Shown: positions 1 to 12,759, numbered from the stretch's first letter. The stretch is DNA of 64,000 nt from Sphagnum magellanicum (GCA_021904315.1 CM038925.1:9736501-9800500), one strand, 5' to 3'. Notes: generated by a model from the letters alone, not told the origin. Numbers and translations: made by a program.

Positions 1-1060
1 TGGCCAAAAAAACATAAAATAACCAAAAATAATTTACAATAGCTAAAAATAGTCTAAGATGAAATAGGCTAAAATAACTAAAATTAACATAAAATAGACA
101 AAAATAACTTAGAATAACCAAAAGTAGCCTAAGGTGAAATAGTCAAAATAGCCAAAAGTAATTGAGAATAACCGTAAATAACTATAAATAATGTAAGGTG
201 AAATAATTTAAATAAATGAAAAGTAGCCAGTTAATAATTGAAAATAACCTAAGATGGGTAGTATTATTATATTAGCAAAAAAATTATCCATTTATTGAAC
301 ATTTTCTTTTTCAAAAGAATGGTCATTGAAATGTTATTGAATAGTGATATTCAAAAAAAAATTTGTTCAAATGATTTTACACTTTCAAAAATAAATAAAT
401 GTAATTATGTACATTAGTGAATTTTAAAAAAAAGTAAACTCGAATCATTTCATTTGGACAAAATCTCAATAAGATATGAATTTGTAAAGTTACGTTTTTG
501 TAATGTTTAAAATGAAGTATTTGATAAATGGAATGCAATTTAACATATCATCACAACAAGTGGGGTGGTTTAATAGTAAGGGTGTTTGCCTCCATTCTAA
601 AGGTCAAAGAATCAAACTTCATAAATGGTGTGTGTGTGATCAATAATGGTAAATTGACTGAATATTCTCCTATTTAAGTCCTTATAGTTAATTGTTTAGG
701 TTGATTATGTGGCCTATGTACTTTGGTTTAGGTTTTTAATCAAGCCTAAATAGTGATACGTGTCAATAATTCATAGGTTGAAAATCATGAAATTATCAAT
801 AATATTATATATTAAATAATTTAAATCTAATAGATTTCCATGCTACTTAATTAATTAACTTAGAACTGAATGACTTGGTAAATTTATATTTCACTTGAAA
901 GTAACCTTGTTTCACTAGGTATTAATGAACTAATTCATTGTTTGTAACAATTGATCCCCATTCACTAAGGGGTTGACTAGTTTGACCATGGTAAAAATGT
1001 TCAAATTCACTCAAAATCTAATAAAACCCAAAGTGAACTAGGACGCATTTTGGTGTAGTG
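1..1060. mobile_element. CACTA element A, one end only (cut by window edge)
   Basis: This is the terminal part of a non-autonomous CACTA (En/Spm-like) transposon. The right end reads TTTTGGTGTAGTG at 1048-1060, the reverse complement of the CACTA terminus CACTACACCAAAA. From about 250 to 1060 the sequence is a close copy of 4500-5297 and of the reverse complement of 32562-33360. Bases 1-250 are a degenerate array of short AAAATAGCC / AAATAACC / AAGGTGAAATA units like the interior of the other copies. The three bases after the end are CAA; the partner duplication lies outside the window. No transposase is present in the visible part. Confidence 0.88.
560..630 (+). other. tRNA-like module inside CACTA A
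   Basis: This segment resembles a decayed tRNA or SINE head. It runs from GTGGGGTGGTTTAATAGTA (D-arm/A-box-like) through TTTGCCTCCATTCTAAAGGTC (anticodon-arm-like) to an AATCAAACTTC T-loop-like stretch about 45 bases downstream. The same block is present at 4801-4870 and, on the minus strand, at 32988-33055, always at the same place in the CACTA copy. It cannot fold as a good modern tRNA and is not called as a tRNA gene. Confidence 0.5.
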
Positions 1061-2050
1061 CAAACACATATTTAATTAATTTAAAACTAAAATTTTAATT
1101 TATGACTTTATGCAACCTAGTGGATAGAATGTACTTCACCTAGTGGCCACCAGACTCAACAAATTAATGATCTTTTTTACATGAATATCATATTCCAATA
1201 ATTTTTAATTATGTTATTATCAAATAAAAATGACCACCCTATGAATCAAATCTAATACCACCCTATGAATTTCATGAGTGATGAAAAACTAAATGTTATC
1301 GCTCCCATTAATGACATAAAGAGACTTAACCTTTTGAATTTCAAATGGGGAGAATAATGCCAATCCAACAATGCCAAAACTACATCAATGTAGTTTTATT
1401 ATTTATTAAATATATATACACCATAAAAAAATTTTAAATGAAAATTCACCTGGTGGGCACTAGGTGAAACATAATAAATTATTAGTTATGGGAACCAAAC
1501 AACACAACTCACATTTATAATGAGAAAAAGGAACTCAATCTTTTGAATTCAATACATCAATGACAAACACTATGTTAATCGATTACATTTCAAATTCCAT
1601 ATATTAATAAAATAATATTTTTCCTAGTGCCCAATGAGTGAAACATAATACATTATCAAATTAAAAAGTCACAAGTAAATACTCCCAATAAAGAGAAATA
1701 AAAACTCAATTTTTTGAAATACAAATAAGGAATAACATACCAATTCACCAATGGCAGCAATGTTTATATATGCAAAGTTATTATTCATGTTATAATAAAT
1801 CCATTATTTTTGGGGCTTTACATACCATGTAAAAGGAAAGGTGACGCCTAGTGGCTGCCAAAGATTAGGGTTAAGGTGGAACAAAATAGATTATTAATCA
1901 TTAATCTTCAACAATGTACACAAATAAAATTTTGCAAAGACTAAATTTATGAAACTATACAACACAAAAAATAAAAAATAAAAAAATGACAATCAAATCA
2001 TTACAATGGATACAAAAGACATTGAGAAATTGCAAATATATAATTTCATC
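1061..2050. repeat. Degenerate ~180-210 bp repeats with palindromic cores
   Basis: There is no gene here. The block holds about four diverged units. Each has a palindromic core: CACCTAGTGGCCACC near 1137, CACCTGGTGGGCACTAGGTG near 1447, CCTAGTGCCCAATGAGTG near 1623 and CGCCTAGTGGCTGCC near 1846. Several units also share a CTCAATCTTTTGAATT-like box (near 1325, 1530 and 1705) and GTGAAACATAATA after the core. The core matches the one in the arrays at 7880-8540, 17520-18180 and 24845-25250. The block lies just past the C-terminal end of the minus-strand pseudogene at 2068-7786. Confidence 0.6.
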
Positions 2051-3187
2051 GATGTCACCCACATTTTTCACAAATTGTTTAAAGCATTAGTAACATTGAG
2101 ATTAACTTTACATGTACCAGCATACGCAACTAGAATATTAATTTGACCTTTGTTTCTTGTATTTTTTTGAGCGTGAAAAGATAAAAGAATAGTTGAAATG
2201 TCAAGCCATTGTTCTAGATTTGCTAAATTACATTTCCACTTGCCATTCCAATAATCTTCATCTAAATGTTGTTCATCCAAATTTGATCATTTTTTCATAG
2301 GAACCCACCATTAAACCCTCACCATCTTGAAATATTCATTCTCCTCGTCCTTGATAACATCACCCTCTGCTTTTCCCATCTAACAAGATTAGTTTCATGC
2401 GGTCTCACAAGTATAAAATCTTCAACAATATTATCTTTAAATGGGGTATATGGGTCTCATGTTTTTTGGCCCACAATAAGGAAGTTGAATTGGATTTTCT
2501 ACATCAACAACATCCATAACAATTGACAATGAAACCTTGGCAGATATAGTTGGACCTCCAATTGCTTGAAGGCCAAAAGTCCTCCAAAAGAGTTGCACTT
2601 TGAGGGGGTAACAGTCTTGAAAAATGCAACAATATATCTTCCTAATATTCCACATATGGCTTCATCTTCATTTCATATGTCAAACTTTGTGCAATTCCAA
2701 CCTTCTAGAAATCCATGTATTTGGATAATCCAACACTTATGAATTTTTTTCTCCACTAACCTTAACACATCATTGCCCCAAATTAGGCAATATGGAATAG
2801 GGCTTGGGACTCCAATATGCAGCTTGGGTAACCCATCTAGATTAGCTTTCCATAATTTTATTGGTGGTGCATCTATTGAACTCCAAATGGGATTTATGGG
2901 GGAAACTTTGTACTGCATCATAGGCCACCTTAACAAATCAACAAAAGATCTAAATATATGCATATCAGCATGCCTTACCAAAGTTTCAAGGCCATCCTTC
3001 AAACAACCTAGGACCCAAGATTTAAAATTTAAAATCTCCTTAATCAACTAAGGAATAAATGATCTCTCTTTTGAGATCATAAAAGCTTTCATCAAATTTG
3101 CTAAAATGTAATTGTTTTCCTGCTTCAAATTTTTTGACAAATATCCAAAACATCCATTGATATTTTCATGTGTAAGGCCAACTACAA

Positions 3188-5297
3188 CATTACTACAAAA
3201 GTGGGGTGCAATTTACTAGCCTAAATCACTATGGAACTTTAAAAGTGAAATAACTTCATTGCATTTTAATGATTTCACCTTGGTTTAAATTATTTAATTA
3301 TAATATCACTATGTAAACATCATGTTTCACTACTAATTGACATAATTCACTATTATAATTTATTGTAGTAAATAGATTTACTTTTATGTTGTTTTACATA
3401 CCTTATATATGTTACTTTATGACATACCCTATATTATTTAAAATTATTTTAGTCATTTTAACTTATACCTTACATTATTATAAGTTATTATAGGCTATTA
3501 CAAAGTATTATACCCTAAACTATTATACGTTATTCTATCTTAAGGTATCCTAGTTAGCTTATTATAACCTTTTAAATTATTTAAAACCTTAGATTATACC
3601 TTAGGTTATTTTATTTTAAATTAATATATGTTATTTCAAATTATACTTTAAGTTATTATAAATTATTTTATCCTAAATATGATAACTTAGAATAATCTTA
3701 AATAAAATACAATGACCTAAGGTAAAATAGCCTAAAACGGCCAATAATATAACCTATGAAAAATAATTTGGAATAACATACAATAAAATAAATATCAATA
3801 ACCTAAGATAATATAACTTAAAATATCCAACAGTAACTTATAATACAATAGCCTTTAATAATTATAATGTAACCTAGAATAACCACTATACCAATAATCA
3901 TTAATAAAATAACTATTAATAACCATTAACAAAATAACCACTAATAGACACCGATAGAATAACTATGAATAGCCATCAATAAAATAGCCACTAATAGACA
4001 CCAATAGAATAACTACCAATAGCCATGAATAAAATAGCCACTAATAGACACTAGTAGAATAATTATCAATAAACATTAATAGCCACCAATAAAATACCCA
4101 CCAATAGCCATATATTAGAATTTTTTAGAATTGCTAAAAATAATTTAAGGTGAAATAATTTATAATAGACAAAATTAACTTAAGGTGAAATAGCCTATAA
4201 TAGCATATAATTGCCAATAATAGCATAAGGTGAAATAGCCTTCAATAGCTAAAAATAACCAACAATAGCTTCACATAATTGAAAATAATTTAAGATGAAA
4301 TAACTTAAAATAGCCAAAAATAATTTATAATAGTTGCAACTAATTAATGGCCAAAAATAGCATCGAATAGCCAAAAATAATTTACAATAGCTAAAAATAA
4401 CCTAGGGTGCAATAGGCTAAAATAGCCATAAATAATGTAGGGTGAAATAATTTGGATTAATGAAAAGTAACCCTATAATAACTAAAAATAGCCTAACAAG
4501 AGTAGTATTATTATATTAGCAAAAAAATTATCCATTTATGAAACTTTTTTTTCAAAAGAATGGTCATTAAAATGTTATTGAATAGTGATATTCAAAAAAA
4601 AAATTGTCCAAATGATTTTACATTTTCAAAAGGAAATAAATGTAATTATGTAAATCATTGAAACTTTTTTAAAAGTAAACTTGAATCATTTCATTTGGAC
4701 AAAATTTCAATAAGATATGAATTTGCAAAGTTTATGTTTTTGTATTGTTTAAATGAAATATTTGATAAATAGAATGGAATTTAACATATTATCACAACAA
4801 GTGGGGTGGCTTGATGGTAGGGGTGTTTACCTCCATTTTAAAGGTCAAGGAATCAAACCTTACAAGTGGTGTGTGTGTGGTCAACAATGGCAAGTTGACT
4901 AAATATTCTCTTATTTAATTCCTTAGAATAGGTGCCTAGGTTGATTATGTGGTTTGCATACCTAGGTTAGGTTTTTAACATAATTTAGGTAGTGACACAT
5001 GTGAATAACTCATAGGCTAAAAATCATGAAATGATTAATAATATTATATATTAAATAATTTAAATTTAATTGATTTCCATGTTGCTTAATTAATTAATTA
5101 ACAAGTGAATAGCTTGGTAAATTTGTATTTCACTTGGGAGTAACCTTGTTTGACTAAATACTAATGAACCAATGCATTGTTCGTAAGAACTGGTTCCATT
5201 CACTAAGGGGTTGACCAATTTCACCATGATAAAAATGTCCAAATTCACTCAAAATCTAATGAACCCAAAATGAATTAAGACGCATTTTGGTATAGTG
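3188..5297. mobile_element. Complete non-autonomous CACTA element B (2,110 bp)
   Basis: The left end is CATTACTACAAAAGTGGGG at 3188, a one-base variant of the CACTAGTACAAAAATGGGG end of element C. The right end is TTTTGGTATAGTG finishing at 5297. Both sides carry the 3-bp target duplication CAA (3185-3187 and 5298-5300), as expected for CACTA. The interior (about 3600-4450) is a degenerate array of AATAGCCACTAATAGACACCAATAGAATAACT-type units and AGGTGAAATAGCC units. No transposase is seen. It sits inside the DUF7869-type pseudogene. Confidence 0.92.
4801..4870 (+). other. tRNA-like module inside CACTA B
   Basis: This is the best preserved of three copies. TGGCTTGATGG at 4807-4817 differs from the tRNA A-box pattern TRGYNNARNGG at one base. 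It is followed by TTTACCTCCATTTTAAAGG and AAGGAATCAAACCTTAC, the latter resembling a T-arm with the invariant TT partly lost. Its fixed position in all three CACTA copies indicates that the ancestor of the CACTA family carried it. Confidence 0.5.
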
Positions 5298-7879
5298 CAA
5301 GGAAACCCAATTTGACCTCCTCAAACACATCCCTCACCGTTAACAATGATAAAAATGCTAACAAATGTTAATTCTTATTATTCTTCACATAATTATCCAT
5401 TGAAATAACAAATTTCTCAACAAAGGTTTCACACCAATAGTATCATTTAGGGTTCATAATTCATGTACACAATGTGATTTCCCTTGCAAAAAACATGCAA
5501 AGAGTGAGTTATATGGGGGGTGTTCAAACAATAATTTTGAGTTTGAAATTAGAATCGCTTCCAATGTTCACAAAAGCCACAGCAAGGACCCAATTGTGAA
5601 ATTGGGATCATTTGGCCACAATTCATTGGAATATTATGCATATTTCTCATCTTTGTGTCCATGCACTATCATACCTGTGAAGGTAATGGGCAATTATTTA
5701 AGCCCAGATATCATTTTGTTACACACTTGCAGCCTTGGAAGTGAAGTTTTTGCATGATCCATTTTGTCATGGATAATGCATAGGAATTCATCCTTTGACT
5801 ACACTAACTTTGTCCTCCAAATGTAGTATAAATTTCTACATGATTTTTGGTGCAAGATATGTTTTCTTAGTTTACCCTCATACTCAATAGCCTCATTGTT
5901 ATTCTTTCCCACCTTCGATATCAAGTCTTTGAAGGATTCACAAACAGTGCATTTGGCAAGAACCGACCCTTGTTTTCGCACATTGAGATTTCGATGGTGT
6001 CTTTTTTTCAACCTATTCATGGTAGATTGAGAAATACCACCAATGTTTAATTCCTTGCTTATCTGCAACAACACAATATGAAAACAAAGGAAGTTTAGGT
6101 TCATGATAATAAACACCCCAATATATATGTTGAAAATCGTTTCAATTTCTAATAAAATAAACTAGGACAAAAAATGTTTGGTGGTGGCTAGGTATTTCTC
6201 ACCAAATAGACTTTACAATTTACCTAATCACTACACTTTGTAGACTCTTTCATGTTTTAAGCAACAAACATTGAACATCTTATCTCCCATTTCCATTCCC
6301 TTTCATTTGATGTGGCATTGTATCTGCAAACAAGTCAATTAATGATTGAACATTTAACTCCACTTGCCTAGTTGAAATTCGTAATTTATGTGTACCTTTG
6401 TTGTTGTGCGGTAAAAACCAACCTTGCTTACTATTTGATTTGTACAACATGTATGTCGACCTTGAAAGACCAACGATTTGGTACCAAGTAGTTTCACAAA
6501 TTTTTACACCTTAAATATTAATAAACTTTCATTGTCCTTTGTCTCCCCTCATGTGCAACCTTCTTGGAATATTTAAACCATATGTTGTGCGATCTTCAAA
6601 AAACAAGCTCCAAAACTCTTGTCTCAACAACAAGGTCTTTGCATGAGGAAAATGTTGACAGTAATTCATCGCATAATAAATTGATGCACTCACACTTCAC
6701 ACAAACTCCACTTACAACACCTTTTCAATTTTAGAAATAAAATCTTCAGAATCAACACCACTCTACCTCCTCTTTTGAAAAAAAAAAAAATTCTTCACAC
6801 TAATTATTCGTACATCATCATCATCATCTAGTATCTAGGTTTCGTTAAATGTAATGAAATGTTCTCTCAAGGGGTACGTGTCAAAAATTGTTTGAACTAA
6901 AGGCCATTTCCAAATTGTCATCACTATTGACACAATCCCATGATAATACAAAATACAAAGCCCAACATGGTCCTCACCCAATTGATCGTCAAGAACTGCT
7001 TCTTATGGGTCACATGTAACCACCCAACCTTTACAATGAAGACCCCACCATTGTCTACAAGATTACATTCAACTCCTCGCCATTCAAACCTTTGTTTTTT
7101 GACCACATTTGAATTTCTTCCTCTCACACCATCACCATATTTTACATCATCATGTTGATGCCCATTAACTTGTTTATTTCCCTCTTCATGTTGTTCAAAA
7201 TTCTCCTACGCCTGAGCCTCCTCATCACCCTCTCCAATATCATCCTCACTTCCTTCCTTGCTCTTGGAATTAAAACCAAAATTACATACGGAGCCTTACA
7301 CACCGTCCTTAGAAGTATAATTCCTTTTTCCACATAATTTTTCATTACACAAGTCCTCAACTATATTACCCATATTTTCAAAATCAATGATGTTCTCAGG
7401 CCATAAGCCATCAGGCAATGAATCGTCCCTACATGAAATTCGTTTCTTCGCAAGATTATTCACCCCATTCATTGTCAAATCACCCTAATCAAGCACCATA
7501 ATATCCATTTGTCATTCAACAATAGATCCTTGAAAGGCCAAAAAATTTACATTCCAACTGTTAACCCATAATATATGGCTATTGGAGTTGGGCAAAATAG
7601 CTTTTGTTCCTCAAAGGCCTCATGCATAGTTTCACTTGAAACCACCATGCAGTTTTCCACTTTACATGGACCATATATTAGAACAAGTGTTGGATCTCTC
7701 CATGTTCCAATTCTAATCTTCAACCATTCATTTTTGCAAGAATCCCAAATGTTGACAAAACTACCAAACATGAATCCCTCAGCCATATCCTACCAAGTCA
7801 ATAACAAACACAAGGAAATATTAGCGATATGAAAGAAAGATTTTGAATAGGATCTCTTTGGTTGCCTTCTGATTTTGGC

Positions 7880-8540
7880 ACTTGGCAACCACCAAGATTT
7901 TGAACTTCAAATCCATTTCTTCCAAAATTTGTTTCATAGCCAATATTCTTGGCAAAAATCACCTAGTGATCACTAATTGTTTTTCTTGCCAATATTCTTG
8001 GCAAGAATCGCCTAACGGCCACTAGGCAATTCATCCTAAAAATATTGGCAAGAAAAACACATGGCAGCCACCATGTGCTTTCGAGCCAATATTTTTGTCG
8101 AATATCACCTAACAACCACCAAGCAATTCCACCCAAAAATATTGGCAGGAAAAACGCCTAGTAGCACCAAGCAATTTCCAACCAATATTCTTAGTGAGAA
8201 TCACCTAACTTCTGCCAAGTGATTCATCTTAGAAATATTGGCAAATAAAATGCCTAGTAATTGCCAAAAAATTTCCCATCCAATATTTTTGGCAAGAATC
8301 ACCTGACAGTCACCAAGTGTTTTCCCAACCAATAATCCTTGCAAGAATTTGCCCAGTGGCCTCTAAGTGTTTTCCCAATCATGATTCTTGTAGAAAATCT
8401 CCTAATGGCTGCCAAGTGTTTCTCCCGGAAAAAATTGTGGAGTAAAACACCTAGCAGCTACCAAGAGTTTTTCCCACCAATATTTGTGGACAAAATCACC
8501 TTGTGATTGACAATTGTTTCTTTCACCAATATCAATGGCT
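7880..8540. repeat. Palindromic-core tandem array 1 (~47-50 bp units)
   Basis: About 12 diverged units of 47-50 bp. Each unit has a variable palindromic core (for example CGCCTAACGGCCACTAGGC near 8008, CACATGGCAGCCACCATGTG near 8060, CACCTAGCAGCTACCAAGAG near 8448) followed by AATTC/TTTCCC. An array-specific linker of the type CCAATATTCTTGGCAAGAAT is itself partly palindromic (TTCTTGGCAAGAA). The array lies immediately 5' of the minus-strand DUF7869-type pseudogene. Short reading frames across it are translations of the repeat. Confidence 0.75.
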
Positions 8541-11200
8541 AGAAATCCATAATATTTTCCAACCTTTTTCCCTACAAATCTACATTGGATCCTTAATGAA
8601 GGAATTGAACATGATCTAACTCTTGGGGGAATACCACAATGGATACTACGATTGCTCTCTATATGTACAAATACAAAACATGAATGCCCCAAAATATATT
8701 ATTCATCTTGAATATTCATTAGATATTATGAATGGGTTGGGAACAAGAATGTCAACAAGGAAGCTAATTCACACATTGAAGTTAATTAGTCATTATGAAT
8801 GAAAGGAATTGCCTTACCCTAAGGTCAATTTCATCGTTAAATAATTGTCAAAATAGTGAAATGAAATTTAATGAAAATATGAAGTTAACATGTTGAAAAT
8901 CATCATAACTATCATAGGTTACATTCTGAATAATTTCACGGGTCATATCACAACATTATAGTAGATGATGGAAAGTTTTATAATCTCAAAATTTAGAATC
9001 GAATTCATTTTAAAAATAAATAAATTATTCGTTTTGTTAGCATGGAAACTAACCTTAGGCTATGGTATGGACTACAAGTGATATTACATTTTGAAAGGGA
9101 ATTATATGGATTTCCAATCCTTAATTCCCTTGCAAGGTGATTGAAGCCCTATGTACCTTTTGTTTTATGTGAATTTGATCTTTATATAGTTTGACGTGCT
9201 CAGTTTAATGCACTTGGTTATTACCACAATTTTCTGGGAATAAGTGTAAGTTGAGTTCAAAAGTGACTGGGTACTGTCAAGACATTATATTTGGCCAATA
9301 GTAAAAAAATCAAGTCTAAGTCTCGAGGAACAATGTTTTAGGTCACCTGGACGCATTCTAAATTCAAATGAACATAATTGAATATTGTTGTTTAACATAC
9401 TGCAATGACATAGAAACTTGAAGTGAGGATTTGGTCGTATCAATATTTTGGAAACTATCGGAGTGATATAGGAAACCCTAATTCGTGATAATTGTAGGTA
9501 TAAGGTAAATTATATTTTTGTGACTTTTGAAGAAACAAAACAATGAATTTTTAAATTGACTTATTGTTTAGGAGTACTCATTTTGCCTTCAGTGGAATGT
9601 TGAAGAATCACAAGATGAAGGCTAATAGAAGTAGGAAAAGGCTTTGAGGAGATTACAAATATGTTTGGTGCATCTCCTTTGTTTGTTGTTTAGGTGTGTG
9701 GAACTTTTAATTTGAAGAGGTTTTTAGGATGAGAGAGAGAAATGAAAAGTTCAATGTGGTGGAAGCACATCTTCCTTCATAGTGAGGAGGGATGCCGAGA
9801 ACAAACCACATATTGAAAGAAGATAGAAGGAAAGAAATGTCACCTCTACACAATGATGAAAGAGAAGAAATGCTAAAGTTAGGGCAAGATTAAATGTGAA
9901 ACTTGAACAATGATTTTTGGATTGCTAAGAGCATCTATTGACAACTATTAAACTGTAGCTAGCTCTTTAGACCTATTTGTTAGTTTAATGGCCTAATGGA
10001 GGTCTCAAAGCTTAGACCACTAGTCATTGCACATTGGTGTCATCTTACATGTTTTATGTGGAATTACAATCACATGTTCCCTTCCTCCTATAAAAATTTC
10101 TATGTGACATTCATGTGGTCAAAATGAAAATTCAAAAATTCAAAGAAGCTCCAACTTTTTGCTATGTGAACATCATCTTTTCAAAACGACGAACAAGGAT
10201 GTTCAATGGTGAAACTCCCACCTCTTTCATAACTGTGAGTGCAAAGAATGGAGCCTCCATTTGGGAGTAATGATGAAGGAGTATGTTTAGAGGCCATTTC
10301 TATAATGTATTTGAAGAAACCCTAAATCCTAATACCTTTAACTAATAGTATATAGTTAGTTATTCATAATTTTATGATTTTAAATTTCTTGACATTGATC
10401 ACTTAAACCTTATACCCTATAATTAGCGAACAAATTTGGCTTGAAGGTTTCTAATTTGTAAAGTTTTTTTTGTGCTAAAAATTCACCACTTAGCAACACG
10501 GTTAGTTTTTTTTTTTTTTTAAATCTCCAAAACAATCAGCACATGTTTCTAGTCATCTTTCAATAATTTTAACTAGAGTGAAATGCAATGACAAAAGGAT
10601 TCTGATTTTTATTTTTTTTGGAGAAATAAATGGGTATTTAATTCTACCAATTTACTTTTAAAGCATACCTCTGACTTAATTAATGATTATTTAGTATTTC
10701 ATAACAAGTTATTTTTTAATATATATTTAAATGAAATTTACATTATAAAACATCAATAGTCAGTTGTTATGTAATTATCAAATATCTTACTAAATTGTTC
10801 GTGTTCATGAATTCAAAATTGATATTAAATTAAAAATAAAAAGTTACTTAATTTATCATTCAAGGATACACTAATCCTTGATAAATAACTCAAAGGTAAT
10901 AAAATATTTAAGTGGTTCATATTTGAAATGTTTATTTAATTTTTCTAAAGTTTAATGTATAAAACTTAGATTTATGGTTTATGGTTTAAAGATGAATTAT
11001 AGGGTATACTATCAAAATTTGATTTATAGGGTTGAATAAATAGTTACATAATTTTCTTCTATTAATATGGTAATATTTCATGTCCGATTTTGCTTAGAAG
11101 TCATTGTTATACTAATATGTCCTAATTCATAGTTTAAATGAAATTTGCATCCAAATCAACTAAATCATTTAAATCTGTAAATTGCATAATATTTGTTTAT
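8541..11200. other. No gene recognised
   Basis: AT-rich DNA with stops in all frames and no repeat array. A small perfect stem, TCAAGGAT/ATCCTTGA, lies near 10860-10881. Poly-T runs occur near 10505 and 10610. I see no coding, RNA or transposon signal I can support. Confidence 0.5.
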
Positions 11201-11214
11201 TTATATGTAGTCTA

Positions 11215-11335
11215 AGTTGTATCTATGTATATATGTATATATGTGTATGATTGTGTGGTTGTATATGTTTGTATATATATGTATGTGGACATGTGTGCGT
11301 GTGCTTGTGTTTTCTATTGTTTATATGTATAAAAA
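11215..11335. repeat. Degenerate TATG/GTGT microsatellite
   Basis: An alternating purine-pyrimidine tract of TATGTATATATGTGTATG and GTGTGCGTGTGCTTGTG type, followed by a run of A. A second GTGT-rich stretch lies near 11470-11570. Confidence 0.7.
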
Positions 11336-11686
11336 AAAAGTGTGTTGAAAAGAATATATAATGTTGTGGGTCATCACATGTAGGTCATAGATATTGTGGT
11401 GTGTGGTATATATGACAATTTTCAAAATAAGAATTGTTTAGATATGGGTTTCATTTGGATATTCATTTTTTTGTGCGTATGACTTAGTGTGTTTTTTTGT
11501 GTGGGTGTGAATGTAAGTGTTTATGTTGCTTCATGTGGACACTTCGTGTGTGTGTTTTGTGCAAATATTATGTTTGTATATATATTTTAAAATTTTCAAT
11601 ATAGTTCAAATATGAATTTCAAACTTAAATATATGGTTGTAGTTTAATTAAATAATTAATTAATATGTGTTTATATATAAGTTTGT

Positions 11687-11816
11687 CTTCAACACAAAAA
11701 AATGGAATGTAATAATATATAGAAAAAAATAATTCCCTAGTGCTAAGATTCGAAAATTAACATTGGGGAATAATTTTTCTATGTATATTGCTGCATTTCA
11801 TTTTTTTATGTTGAAG
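11687..11816. mobile_element. Foldback MITE-like hairpin (~51-bp arms)
   Basis: The left arm at 11687-11737 starts CTTCAACACAAAAAAATGGA and ends AATAATTCCC. The right arm at 11765-11816 starts GGGGAATAATTTTTCTAT and ends TTTTTTTATGTTGAAG. The arms are near-perfect reverse complements around a 27-bp loop. No target duplication could be fixed. Confidence 0.7.
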
Positions 11817-12125
11817 GCATTTTACCCAATAGAGATCAAAATTCTTACATTATAACTTACATTTTTTACTGAATTTTTCAAGACTTTATCTGTTTTTAAA
11901 GTTAACCTCTTAATGGCCACCATGTCATAATTTTTGTGTTGTTGTAGGTGAATCATATTTTGGTTTAGATGTGATGTACCATTCAACTTATTTCTATTTT
12001 TTAGGGTTTAGGGGTTTGAGGTTAAAGTTTAGGGTTTTGAATTTAAGGTTGCAAATTCTTCCTAGGAACAATAATTTAATAACCTAACGCACGTGTTGTA
12101 ATGATGGCTAAAAATAAATTGTAAA

Positions 12126-12273
12126 TTCAACTACATTGTTGAACTAAAAATATATCAAATTGTGCAAATGTTTTATTTCTCATAGATTTTGTTGATTTTT
12201 CTTGATCAGCATTAGTTATGGAAAATAAAACATTTGCACAATTTGATTTGTTTTTAGCTCAACATGTAGTCAA
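12126..12273. mobile_element. Foldback MITE-like hairpin (~58-bp arms)
   Basis: The left arm (12126-12184) and right arm (12217-12273) are inverted copies sharing the core CAAATTGTGCAAATGTTTTA; the loop is about 32 bp. The arm ends are TTCAACTACATTGTTGAACT and the complement of AGCTCAACATGTAGTCAA. The 80-codon reading frame starting at 12218 is only a translation of the right arm and its flank. Confidence 0.72.
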
Positions 12274-12606
12274 ATCTATGATTTTTTCAATTAACATTGC
12301 AACATTCGCGCCATGTTGTTATTTTCATCATCAAATTACTCATCATTATCATCATAAGCTTATGACTTCAACTCGTCCCCTAAATAAAAAAATTAGCTCA
12401 CAACTTTGCAGTTTTTTCTTTCAAAGCTTGATATCATATTACAATAAACTTATTATATAATGTGAGTCTTACACTTTACTTTTCAAATCAGATCTTGCTC
12501 TTATTACAATAAATCATGATCAACAATCCTACATATAATTGTTTTTTAACTTTAATTTTTTCCTTCATAAATAGATTTGAACACATAACTATAAGGCTAA
12601 ACTTTG

Positions 12607-12751
12607 TTCTTTTTTCTTTAGCTTTTCCTTTTGGTCCTAGTGTCCAGCAAGAAATTTATAATTGAAAGTTTGAATAAATATAATATTGTCAAGTTATTGT
12701 TAAGATTTTCGAACTTTTGTAAAATCTTAAATTAATTGAATATGTGTTATA
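12607..12751 (+). repeat. Dispersed repeat copy 1 (partner at 28166)
   Basis: This ~145-bp stretch matches 28166-28314 in the same orientation. Shared blocks include GAAAGTTTGAATAAATATAA, TTGTCAAGTTATTGTT and AATTAATT(G/A)AATATGTGTTA. The identity of the parent element is unknown. Confidence 0.75.
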
Positions 12752-12759
12752 AGCTTTCA

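Larger units (their letters stand above)
2068..7786 (-). pseudogene. Decayed DUF7869-type gene, split by a CACTA insertion
   Basis: On the minus strand, fragments in changing frames line up in order as one protein of the DUF7869 type, an uncharacterised, often transposon-associated plant family. From the N-terminal side the visible blocks are: CKVENCMVVSSETMHEAFEE (about 7630-7680); an acidic and basic linker (about 7150-7300); WYQIVGLSRSTYMLYK (about 6430-6490); SLIDLFADTMPHQMK (about 6300-6345); GSVLAKCTVCESFKDL with its CxxC pair (about 5935-5985); HDKMDHAKTSLPRLQ (about 5730-5775); LPITFTGMIVHGHKDE (about 5655-5705); and WPNDPNFTIGSLLWLL (about 5575-5620). Next comes VGLTHENINGCFGYL (about 3140-3187), which corresponds to the GHTHEDID-like signature, then a long C-terminal part (2673-3047, 2437-2655, 2068-2280). 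A 2,110-bp CACTA element separates the last two parts. Lesions include in-frame stops near 5797, 5708, 5648 and 5574 and several frameshifts. The last fragment ends at a stop at 2068, possibly the original C-terminus. The family name is recalled, not searched; the blocks themselves are read directly. Confidence 0.78.

Noticed and set aside
560..630. Functional tRNA gene
   Set aside because: Stems do not pair, the T-loop invariants are altered, and the block repeats inside transposons.
7880..8540. CRISPR-like alternation of repeat and spacer
   Set aside because: Both the core and the linkers are degenerate and repeated. There are no unique spacers, no cas genes and the setting is eukaryotic.
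12218..12460. 80-codon open frame
   Set aside because: It begins inside the right arm of a foldback element and shows no protein family.
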